Origin: Nitrospirota bacterium
GTDB taxonomy: Bacteria > Nitrospirota > JACRHJ01
Assembly: GCA_016212105.1 (NCBI GenBank)
Contig: JACRHJ010000035.1
Coordinates: 17,331-81,330, forward strand
Direction: 5' to 3'
Length of the DNA: 64,000 nucleotides
Shown here: positions 56,845 to 64,000 of the stretch, piece by piece
Layout of the letters: the number at the start of each line of letters is the position of its first letter
Numbering within the stretch: position 1 is the stretch's first letter
Notes under the pieces: model-generated
What the model saw: the letters and a program-made list of their open reading frames with translations, nothing else
Databases searched by the model: none
Told to the model about the DNA's origin: nothing
Made by a program: the position numbers and the translations under genes

Positions 56845-57387
56845 TTATTTCCTGAAAGGCATCCCGATCTGGCGGAGGAGCGACTTCCCCTCTTCGTCAG
56901 TCTTTGCGCTCGTTACTATTGCTATGTCGAGGCCGTGCACCATCTCGACCTTGTCGTAGTCTATCTCCGGGAAGATGTACTGCTCCTTGAGGCCGAGGGA
57001 GTAGTTGCCGCGGCCGTCGAAGGCCTTGGGCGACACGCCCTTGAAGTCCCTGATCCTCGGGAGGGCGACGTTCACCAGCCTGTCGAGGAACTCCCACATC
57101 TTGTCCTGGCGGAGCGTGACCATTGCGCCGACAGCCATGCCCTCCCTCAGCTTGAAGGCGGCGATGGACTTCCTGGCCTTCTTGACGACCGGCTTCTGCC
57201 CTGTCATCTCGGTCAGCTCCTTGACGACGCCGTCCATGAGCTTGGGGTTCTGTATGGCCTCGCCGAGGCCGACGTTCACGACCACCTTGAGTATCCTGGG
57301 CGCCTGCATGGTGCTCGTGTAACCGAACTCCTTCATGAGCGCCGGGAGTATCTCGCCGGTGTACTTATCCCTCATCCTTGCCGCCAT
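56845..57387 (-). CDS. rplE: 50S ribosomal protein L5
   Basis: [61 protein letters not shown]. Confidence 0.97.
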   Translation of the reverse strand: MAARMRDKYTGEILPALMKEFGYTSTMQAPRILKVVVNVGLGEAIQNPKLMDGVVKELTEMTGQKPVVKKARKSIAAFKLREGMAVGAMVTLRQDKMWEFLDRLVNVALPRIRDFKGVSPKAFDGRGNYSLGLKEQYIFPEIDYDKVEMVHGLDIAIVTSAKTDEEGKSLLRQIGMPFRK

Positions 57388-57475
57388 TATAACCCTCCGA
57401 TATATCAACCTGCCGCCCAGGTGTTGCATGGATGGTGCGCCGCCTTTTATCGGCCCACCTGCCCACGGGACGTGT

Positions 57476-57796
57476 TTAGACCTTGTCCATGGTGGAGCCG
57501 CACTTCTTGCAGACGCGGGCCTTCTCGCCGCCTTCCGCGAAGCTGTGCGCCACCCTCGTCGGCTTGTTGCACCTGGGGCATACCAGCATCACGTTCGAGA
57601 CGTTCATGGGGGCCTCCATCTCTATGATGCCGCCCTGCCTGTTGGCCGCGCCGGGGCGCTGGTGCTTCTTTACTATGTTGAGCTTCTCGACCACCACGCG
57701 CCCCGCGTCCGAGAGGACCTTGAACACGCGGCCGGTCTTGCCCTTTTCCTTGCCGGCGATTACCTTTACGGTATCGTTCTTCTTTATGTTAGCCAT
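57476..57796 (-). CDS. rplX: 50S ribosomal protein L24
   Basis: [45 protein letters not shown]. Confidence 0.96.
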   Translation of the reverse strand: MANIKKNDTVKVIAGKEKGKTGRVFKVLSDAGRVVVEKLNIVKKHQRPGAANRQGGIIEMEAPMNVSNVMLVCPRCNKPTRVAHSFAEGGEKARVCKKCGSTMDKV

Positions 57797-57812
57797 TTTA
57801 TCTTCGCGCCTC

Positions 57813-58181
57813 CTATAGGACTTCCGGGGCCAGGGAGATTATCTTCATGAAGTTCTTCCACCTGAGCTCCCTGGCTACCGGCCCGAAGATACGCGTGCCG
57901 ACCGGCTCGCCCGCAGCGTTGATCAGCACGGCCGCGTTCCTGTCGAACTTTATGTAGGTCCCGTCGGCCCTCCTGACCTCCTTGGCGGTGCGGACGACGA
58001 CCGCGCGGGCGACCTTGCCCTTCTTGGCGGTGCCGTCGGGTATGGCCTCCTTGACCGAGACGATTATGACGTCGCCAAGCGTGGCGTACCTTCTCTTGGA
58101 CCCGCCCAGGACCTTGATGCACATTACCTTTTTTGCGCCGGAGTTGTCCGCCACATCCAGCAGCGTCTGGACCTGAACCAT
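57813..58181 (-). CDS. rplN: 50S ribosomal protein L14
   Basis: [48 protein letters not shown]. Confidence 0.97.
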   Translation of the reverse strand: MVQVQTLLDVADNSGAKKVMCIKVLGGSKRRYATLGDVIIVSVKEAIPDGTAKKGKVARAVVVRTAKEVRRADGTYIKFDRNAAVLINAAGEPVGTRIFGPVARELRWKNFMKIISLAPEVL

Positions 58182-58328
58182 TTTAGCTCCTCATTTATTT
58201 ATTATGCGAAACGGTGCATGTTGTAACAAAGGCCGCCGTCTTGCAATTTCACTACAGTACCAGCACGTCCGGCCTGCCGTCGTGCCCTTCCTGGCCGGGC
58301 GGCCGCAAACTCCGTACCGCCTTGCCCG

Positions 58329-58592
58329 CTAACCGACGAGGGTGGCCTTCTCGATTATCTCGACGACCTCGAAGTGCTTGTCCTTGGACAGGGGCCTGGA
58401 CTCCATGATCCTGACCTTGTCGCCCATGCCGCACTCGTTCTTCTCGTCGTGCGCCTTGAACTTCGTGACCCTGCTGATAGTCTTGTTGTACAGCGGGTGG
58501 TGTATGCGCCTGGCTATCGCGACGACGACGGTCTTGTCCATCTTGTCGCTCACAACCGTGCCAATGTACGTCTTCTTTTTAAACTCGGCCAT
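58329..58592 (-). CDS. rpsQ: 30S ribosomal protein S17
   Basis: [66 protein letters not shown]. Confidence 0.96.
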   Translation of the reverse strand: MAEFKKKTYIGTVVSDKMDKTVVVAIARRIHHPLYNKTISRVTKFKAHDEKNECGMGDKVRIMESRPLSKDKHFEVVEIIEKATLVG

Positions 58593-58616
58593 CAGGCTTC
58601 CTCCAGCGGGCCGGGG

Positions 58617-58811
58617 TTAGTTCCCCAGCTGCTTCTCTCTGAGTATGGTATGCATCTTTGCGATCGTCTTCCTGACCTCGCGTATCCTCATCGGGTTCTC
58701 GATGTCGCCCATCGCAAGCTGGAACCTCAGGTTGAACGACTCCTTCTCGAGGTCTGCCAGCCGGACGTTTATCTCTTCGGCGGAGAGGTCCCTTATCTCG
58801 TTTATCTTCAT
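58617..58811 (-). CDS. rpmC: 50S ribosomal protein L29
   Basis: 64-aa [67 protein letters not shown]. Confidence 0.95.
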   Translation of the reverse strand: MKINEIRDLSAEEINVRLADLEKESFNLRFQLAMGDIENPMRIREVRKTIAKMHTILREKQLGN

Positions 58812-59227
58812 ATGATGCCGCCCTCCCTCGCGACGAACTTTGTGGCAAGCGGAAGCTTGTGTGCCGCGAGCCTGAGCGCCTCGCGGGCGACGTCCTCGGC
58901 CACGCCGGACATCTCGTAGAGCACCCTGCCCGGCTTCACGACCGCCACCCAGTGGTCCGGGGCGCCTTTGCCCTTGCCCATCCTGGTCTCGGCCGGCTTC
59001 TTGGTTATGGGCTTGTCCGGGAATATCCGGATCCATATCTTTCCGCCCCTCTTTACGTGGCGGGTCATCGCGATACGGGCGGCCTCTATCTGCTGGCTGG
59101 TTATCCAGCCCGGCTCGAGGACCTTGAGCCCGAACTCGCCGAAGCTGACCTCGGCCCCGCGAAGCGCGGTGCCCGTCATGGCGCCCTTGTGCTTCTTCCT
59201 GAATTTTACTTTTTTTGGCGCTAACAT
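58808..59227 (-). CDS. rplP: 50S ribosomal protein L16
   Basis: [73 protein letters not shown]. Confidence 0.97.
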   Translation of the reverse strand: MLAPKKVKFRKKHKGAMTGTALRGAEVSFGEFGLKVLEPGWITSQQIEAARIAMTRHVKRGGKIWIRIFPDKPITKKPAETRMGKGKGAPDHWVAVVKPGRVLYEMSGVAEDVAREALRLAAHKLPLATKFVAREGGII

Positions 59228-59251
59228 TTAAAAGCTCCCCGTATGTCGGAT

Positions 59252-59290
59252 AAGTCCCGCCTTTTTGTAAAAAGGCGGCCCAAAAACTTT
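59252..59290. repeat. Palindromic repeat, family R5, between rplP and rpsC
   Basis: aagtcccgcctttttgtaaaaaggcggcccaaaaac. Confidence 0.8.
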
Positions 59291-59352
59291 TGTGAGGTAT
59301 GCGGCGTACACGCTGCCGTTTTAGACCCCATCTCGCCCACCCGCTCGCCCCT

Positions 59353-59997
59353 TTAGACGGTCAGGACGCTGGTGTCGAGAATGTCGCCCTTGTATATCCA
59401 GACCTTTATGCCTATCTGGCCGTAGGTGGTCTTTGCCTCAGCGAAGCCGTAGTCTATGTCGGCGCGGAGCGTGTGCAGGGGCACCCTGCCCTCCCTGTAC
59501 CACTCGGAGCGGGCGATCTCGGCCCCGGCGAGCCGGCCGGCGCAGGCGATCTTTATGCCCTGGGCGCCGAAGCGGAGCCCGGAGGTGACCGCCTTCTTCA
59601 TCGCGCGACGGAAGGCTATCCTCCTGACAAGCTGGAGGGCGATGCTCTCGGCCACGAGCTGCGCGTCCATCTCGGGCTTCCTGATCTCCATTATATTGAT
59701 GTAGACCTGCTTGCCGGTCTGGACCTCGAGCTCCTTCTTGAGCTTGTCGACCTCCGCGCCCTTCTTGCCGATGATGATGCCCGGCCGCGCGGTGTGTATG
59801 TTCACCTTGATGCGGTTACCCGCGCGCTCGATGTCGACCTTGCCGACGCCGGCGTGAAAGAGCTTCTCCTTGACGACCTTCCTGAGCTTCAGGTCCTCGT
59901 GCAGGAAATCGGCGTACTCTTTTTTCGCGAACCACCTGGACTTCCAGGTCTTGATCACGCCTAACCGGTAACCGGTTGGATGGACTTTATGACCCAA
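59353..59997 (-). CDS. rpsC: 30S ribosomal protein S3
   Basis: Probable TTG start after GGAGG: (M)[34 protein letters not shown]...[21 protein letters not shown]. Confidence 0.96.
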   Translation of the reverse strand: MGHKVHPTGYRLGVIKTWKSRWFAKKEYADFLHEDLKLRKVVKEKLFHAGVGKVDIERAGNRIKVNIHTARPGIIIGKKGAEVDKLKKELEVQTGKQVYINIMEIRKPEMDAQLVAESIALQLVRRIAFRRAMKKAVTSGLRFGAQGIKIACAGRLAGAEIARSEWYREGRVPLHTLRADIDYGFAEAKTTYGQIGIKVWIYKGDILDTSVLTV

Positions 59998-60021
59998 AAT
60001 CACCTCCGGGGGACAATACCC

Positions 60022-60354
60022 CTATTCGTCTCCGAGCACCAGCGTTATGTGGCTGGACCTCTTCTTGATTATGTTCGCCCTGCCCATGGCCCTGGGCATC
60101 ATCCTCTTCATGGTGGGGCCCTGGTCCACGAACGCCTTCGTTATCTTGAGCCTGTCGACGTCGGAGATGTTCTTCTGCTCCGCGTTGGCTATCGCCGAGC
60201 GCAGGAGCTTCTCGACCACCTTCGAGGCGTGCTGCGGCATGAACTTCAGGATGTTGAGAGCGTCGCCCGCCCTCTTGCCCCTGATGACGTCCACGACGAG
60301 TCTCGCCTTCCTCGGTGTGACGCGTATGAATTTGACTACAGCCTTGGATTCCAT
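60022..60354 (-). CDS. rplV: 50S ribosomal protein L22
   Basis: [56 protein letters not shown]. Confidence 0.97.
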   Translation of the reverse strand: MESKAVVKFIRVTPRKARLVVDVIRGKRAGDALNILKFMPQHASKVVEKLLRSAIANAEQKNISDVDRLKITKAFVDQGPTMKRMMPRAMGRANIIKKRSSHITLVLGDE

Positions 60355-60443
60355 GACTTCGCTCCAGAGTTGCCGGCCGGCGGCCGGTCATTTAAACATA
60401 TATCGAATGCGGTACGCCTCGCGTACCCGCCATACCTGCCGGA

Positions 60444-60722
60444 CTATCTGCCGGTCTTCTTCTCGTTGCCGCCGTGTCCCTTGAAGGTACGGGTGGCCGC
60501 GAACTCGCCCAGCTTGTGACCGACCATGTTCTCGGTGATGTAGACCGGTATGAACTTCTTGCCGTTGTGCACCGCGAGGGTGTGGCCGATGAAGTCCGGT
60601 ATTATCATGCTGCTCCGGAACCAGGTCTTGAGGATCTTCTTGTCCCCGGACTCGTTCATCTGCTCGACGCGCTTGACCAGCCTGTCGGCTACGTACGGCC
60701 CCTTCTTAATGGATCTTGGCAC
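60444..60722 (-). CDS. rpsS: 30S ribosomal protein S19
   Basis: GTG start; [82 protein letters not shown]. Confidence 0.97.
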   Translation of the reverse strand: MPRSIKKGPYVADRLVKRVEQMNESGDKKILKTWFRSSMIIPDFIGHTLAVHNGKKFIPVYITENMVGHKLGEFAATRTFKGHGGNEKKTGR

Positions 60723-60748
60723 GGCCTTCCTCCTGAAATGTCGCCAGA

Positions 60749-61570
60749 TTACTTGTTGCGCTTCTTTACTATATATCTGTCGGTGGTCTTGTTCTTCCTG
60801 GTCTTGATGCCCTCTGGCTTGCCCCACGGGGAGCATGCCGGGCGGCCGCCGGATGAGCGGCCTTCGCCGCCGCCGAGCGGGTGGTCGACCGGGTTCATCG
60901 CGACGCCCCTGACCTTCGGCCTCTTGCCCTTCCAGCGGTTCCTGCCGGCCTTGCCTATCGTCACGTTCTCGTGCTCGATGTTGCCGACCTGGCCGACGGT
61001 GGCCTTGCAGTCCATCAGGACCATCCTGACCTCGCCGGAGCCTAGCCTGACCTGCGCGTAGCGGCCTTCCTTGGCCATGAGCTGCGCGTATGCGCCAGCC
61101 GTCCTCGCCATCTGACCGCCGCCGCCGACCCTCAGCTCGACGTTGTGGATGAGCGTGCCGAACGGTATGTTCCGGAGCGGGAGGCAGTTGCCCGGGAGTA
61201 TGTCCGAGCCCTCGCCGGACATTATCTTGTCGCCGACCTTCATGCCGACCGGCGCGAGTATGTAGCGCTTCTCGCCGTCCGCATAAAAGAGCAGGGCGAT
61301 GTTCGAGGTCCTGTTCGGGTCGTACTCGATGGTCTTGACCGTGGCCGGTATGCCGTCTTTGTCGCGCTTGAAGTCTATCATCCTGTAGGCGCGCTTGACG
61401 CCGCCGCCCTTGCGGCGGACTGTTATCCTGCCGTAGGTGTTCCTGCCGGCGGTCTTGGAGAAGCCCTTTACGAGGCTCTTTTCAGGCGTATCGGTGGTTA
61501 TCTCGTCGAACGTGCTTACCGTCTGGAAGCGTATGCCCGGCGAGGTCGGGTTGTATTTCTTGATGCCCAT
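60749..61570 (-). CDS. rplB: 50S ribosomal protein L2
   Basis: [25 protein letters not shown]...[42 protein letters not shown]. Confidence 0.97.
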   Translation of the reverse strand: MGIKKYNPTSPGIRFQTVSTFDEITTDTPEKSLVKGFSKTAGRNTYGRITVRRKGGGVKRAYRMIDFKRDKDGIPATVKTIEYDPNRTSNIALLFYADGEKRYILAPVGMKVGDKIMSGEGSDILPGNCLPLRNIPFGTLIHNVELRVGGGGQMARTAGAYAQLMAKEGRYAQVRLGSGEVRMVLMDCKATVGQVGNIEHENVTIGKAGRNRWKGKRPKVRGVAMNPVDHPLGGGEGRSSGGRPACSPWGKPEGIKTRKNKTTDRYIVKKRNK

Positions 61571-61861
61571 TTACTTGACTCCTTCGAGGTATTCGAGGGT
61601 ATCGCCCTTCCTCAGGGTGACTATGGCCTTCTTCCAGTCGGAGCGCTGGCCAAGCCTCGCGCCCATGCGCTTCTTCTTGCCCTTCAGGGTGATGGTCGCC
61701 ACGTTCTCGACCTTTACCTTGAACGCGGTCTCGACCGCCTTCTTTATCTCCATCTTGTTCGCGTCTATGTCGACCACGAACATGACCTTGTTCTCTTTTT
61801 CCTTGAGCGTCGTGCCCTTCTCGGTTATGAGCGGCTTCTTTATCACGTCGTAGAGGTTCAC
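61571..61861 (-). CDS. rplW: 50S ribosomal protein L23
   Basis: MNLYDVIKKPLITEKGTTLKEKENKVMFVVDIDANKMEIKKAVETAFKVKVENVATI. Confidence 0.96.
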   Translation of the reverse strand: MNLYDVIKKPLITEKGTTLKEKENKVMFVVDIDANKMEIKKAVETAFKVKVENVATITLKGKKKRMGARLGQRSDWKKAIVTLRKGDTLEYLEGVK

Positions 61862-62481
61862 TTCAGCACCTCCTGCAGTTTTGCCAATGTCTCCCTGTCG
61901 GCCAGGAGGTTGTCGTGCTTGAGCAGGTCGTAGACGTTGACGTTCTCGACCCTGAATACGCTGACGCCGGGGAGGTTCCTGGCGGCCAGGTAGAGGTTCT
62001 TGTCCTCGCCCGTGGTCAGGATCATCGTCTTGCCGGTGAGCCCCAGCGCCTTGAGCATCGCCGCAGCCTCGGAAGTCTTTGGCGCGCTGACGGCCAGCTT
62101 GTCCATCACGTAGAGCGTGCCCTCGATGAGCTTAGAGGAAAGGACCGACGCCAGGGCCTGGCGGGCCGCCTTCTTGGGCATCGAGTACGAGTAGTCCCTC
62201 GGGTGCGGCCCGAAGACTATGCCGCCGCCGCGCCAGAGCGGGGAGCGGATGGTGCCCGCGCGTGCGCGGCCCGTGCCCTTCTGACGGAACGGCTTCACGC
62301 CGCCGCCGCTCACGAAGTGGCGGGTCTTGGTGCCCGCGGTGCCCTGCCTCGCGTTGGCGAGCTGCATCACGACGGCCTCGTGGACGAGCGACTTCTTCGG
62401 GTTTACGCCGAACAGTTCGTCCGAGAGCTCCATCACGCCCGTCTTTTTCTTGTTAGCGTCTATTATGTCTACCGCTGGCAT
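61858..62481 (-). CDS. rplD: 50S ribosomal protein L4
   Basis: GTAGTKTRHFVSGGGVKPFRQKGTGRARAGTIRSPLWRGGGIVFGPHPRDYSYSMPKKAARQAL. Confidence 0.97.
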   Translation of the reverse strand: MPAVDIIDANKKKTGVMELSDELFGVNPKKSLVHEAVVMQLANARQGTAGTKTRHFVSGGGVKPFRQKGTGRARAGTIRSPLWRGGGIVFGPHPRDYSYSMPKKAARQALASVLSSKLIEGTLYVMDKLAVSAPKTSEAAAMLKALGLTGKTMILTTGEDKNLYLAARNLPGVSVFRVENVNVYDLLKHDNLLADRETLAKLQEVLK

Positions 62482-62578
62482 CTGAAAATCTCCTGATATT
62501 TATTCGTCCAGGCAATCCGCCCGGCTGTCCCGGCCATGTCACGCGGCCAGTCTGTATTCCGGCAAACCCGGCCGGTTG

Positions 62579-63196
62579 TTACGCCTTGTTGAGTATGACG
62601 ATACCGGAGGGCGAACCGGGGACCGCGCCCTTCACGAGTATGACGTTCTCCTGCGGCCTCACGTCCACGACCTCGAGTCCCTTGACGGTGACGCGCGCGT
62701 CGCCCATGTGGCCCGGGAGGCGCTTGTTCTTCCAGACCCTGGAGGGCCACGCGGAGGAGCCTATGCCGCCCGGCGCCCTGTGGAACATGGAGCCGTGGGT
62801 CGCGCCGCCGCCGACGAAGTTGTGCCTCTTCATGACGCCCTGGAAGCCCTTGCCCTTCGAGGTGCCGACCACGTCCACCTTGTCGCCCTTGGCGAACATC
62901 TCGACGGTGATCTTCTGGCCGGTCTCCATGTCGGAGACGTCGCCCCTGAACTCGCGGAGGACCTTGAATGCCTGGGTGCCGGACTTCTTGAAGTGGCCGG
63001 ACATCGGCTTGTTGGTGCGGCCTTCCCTGGCCTCGTCGAAGCCGAGCTGCACCGCGTCGTAACCGTCGGTCTGGACGCCCTTCTTCTGGGTGACGCTGCA
63101 CGGGCCGGCCTCTATGACCGTGACCGGCATCACGCGGCCGTCCTCCAGAAATACCTGCGTCATCCCGAGCTTCCTGCCTATTATCCCTGTAATCAT
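62579..63196 (-). CDS. rplC: 50S ribosomal protein L3
   Basis: [39 protein letters not shown]...[23 protein letters not shown]. Confidence 0.97.
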   Translation of the reverse strand: MITGIIGRKLGMTQVFLEDGRVMPVTVIEAGPCSVTQKKGVQTDGYDAVQLGFDEAREGRTNKPMSGHFKKSGTQAFKVLREFRGDVSDMETGQKITVEMFAKGDKVDVVGTSKGKGFQGVMKRHNFVGGGATHGSMFHRAPGGIGSSAWPSRVWKNKRLPGHMGDARVTVKGLEVVDVRPQENVILVKGAVPGSPSGIVILNKA

Positions 63197-63303
63197 CGCT
63201 GATTGACCTCTGATTTCATATCAGGCTTGTAGCGGGCTTATATAGCCTGCCGCCTCTCATTAATACCGCCGGGCCGAAAACCGCTGCTATCTCGTGCCCC
63301 AGG

Positions 63304-63609
63304 TTATAACTTTATTTCGACGTCCACGCCGGCCGAGAGGTCGAGCTTCATCAGCGCGTCTACCGTCTGCGGCGTCGGCTCAAGTATGTCCACGAGCCTC
63401 TTGTGGGTCCTTATCTCGAACTGCTCGCGTGACTTCTTGTCCACGTGCGGGGAACGAAGGACCGTGTACCTGTTTATCTTCGTGGGCAGCGGCACCGGGC
63501 CGGAAACCCTCGCGCCGGTCCTCTTGGCGGTGTCGACTATCTCGGTCACGGCCTGGTCCAGCAGCCTGTGGTCGTATGCGTTGAGCCTTATCCTTATTTT
63601 CTGTGCCAC
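63304..63609 (-). CDS. rpsJ: 30S ribosomal protein S10
   Basis: [73 protein letters not shown]. Confidence 0.97.
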   Translation of the reverse strand: MAQKIRIRLNAYDHRLLDQAVTEIVDTAKRTGARVSGPVPLPTKINRYTVLRSPHVDKKSREQFEIRTHKRLVDILEPTPQTVDALMKLDLSAGVDVEIKL

Positions 63610-63726
63610 GTTACCCTCTTATTTATCAACCGTTCTTTTCTTTCAGGTGAAAGAAAAGAACCAAAAGAAAGCCGACCTATATATAGACAGGCAAGGGGGT
63701 TGATAAAACCGGCCCCCTGAATGCCC

Positions 63727-64000
63727 TTATTCCACTATCTCGGCGACGACGCCGGCGCCGACTGTGCGGCCGCCCTCGCGGATCGCGAAGCGCAGCTCCT
63801 TCTCGCAGGCTATCGGCATGATTAGCTCCACCTGCATCGACACGTTGTCGCCGGGCATCACCATCTCCACGCCCTCGGGAAGCTTCACCACGCCAGTCAC
63901 GTCAGTCGTCCTGAAGTAGAACTGCGGACGGTAGCCGTTGAAGAACGGCGTGTGCCTGCCGCCCTCTTCCTTCGTCAGGATGTACGCCTCAGCCTTGAAC
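63727..64000 (-). CDS. tuf: Elongation factor Tu, C-terminal part (runs off the window)
   Basis: Reverse strand reads [90 protein letters not shown]. Confidence 0.96.
   Translation of the reverse strand, partial: FKAEAYILTKEEGGRHTPFFNGYRPQFYFRTTDVTGVVKLPEGVEMVMPGDNVSMQVELIMPIACEKELRFAIREGGRTVGAGVVAEIVE

Noticed and set aside
1-64000. rRNA, tRNA or CRISPR features
   Set aside because: None recognised by eye; a tRNAscan-SE/Infernal/CRISPR-finder run would be needed to exclude small ones.

Overview
High-GC window from a Gram-negative-type bacterial chromosome (Mla/MCE genes, lipoproteins, EnvC-like protein). The right third (about 46.9-64.0 kb, minus strand) is an almost textbook tuf-S10-spc-alpha operon, from a partial tuf to rplQ. 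The rest is housekeeping genes (PBP1A, EnvC/M23, CtpA, YhaM-like, two M16 peptidases, RsmI, XerD, UbiD, an MlaE/F/D set) interrupted by lower-GC accessory patches. The most interesting locus is at 8.3-11.9 kb. It is AT-rich compared with its flanks and encodes a ~947-aa protein that reads as a TPR-like region, a class III nucleotidyl cyclase domain, a radical-SAM CxxxCxxC motif and a Cys-rich tail. Its stop codon overlaps (ATGA) the start of an HD-domain phosphohydrolase. I do not recognise this combination as a named system; it is a candidate nucleotide-signalling or defence module. Other points: a lysis-cassette-like island at 34.3-37.8 kb; a periplasmic thiol/metal cluster (three thioredoxin paralogues, CcdA, HMA, YHS and a Cys-repeat protein) at 24.0-29.0 kb; a frameshifted thioredoxin reductase; a translationally coupled Nudix/APH-like kinase/HAD trio; and many intergenic palindromic repeats whose loops carry exchangeable nested cassettes, some of them inside the ribosomal protein operon. 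No rRNA, tRNA or CRISPR array was recognised. All family calls come from reading motifs, not from searches.
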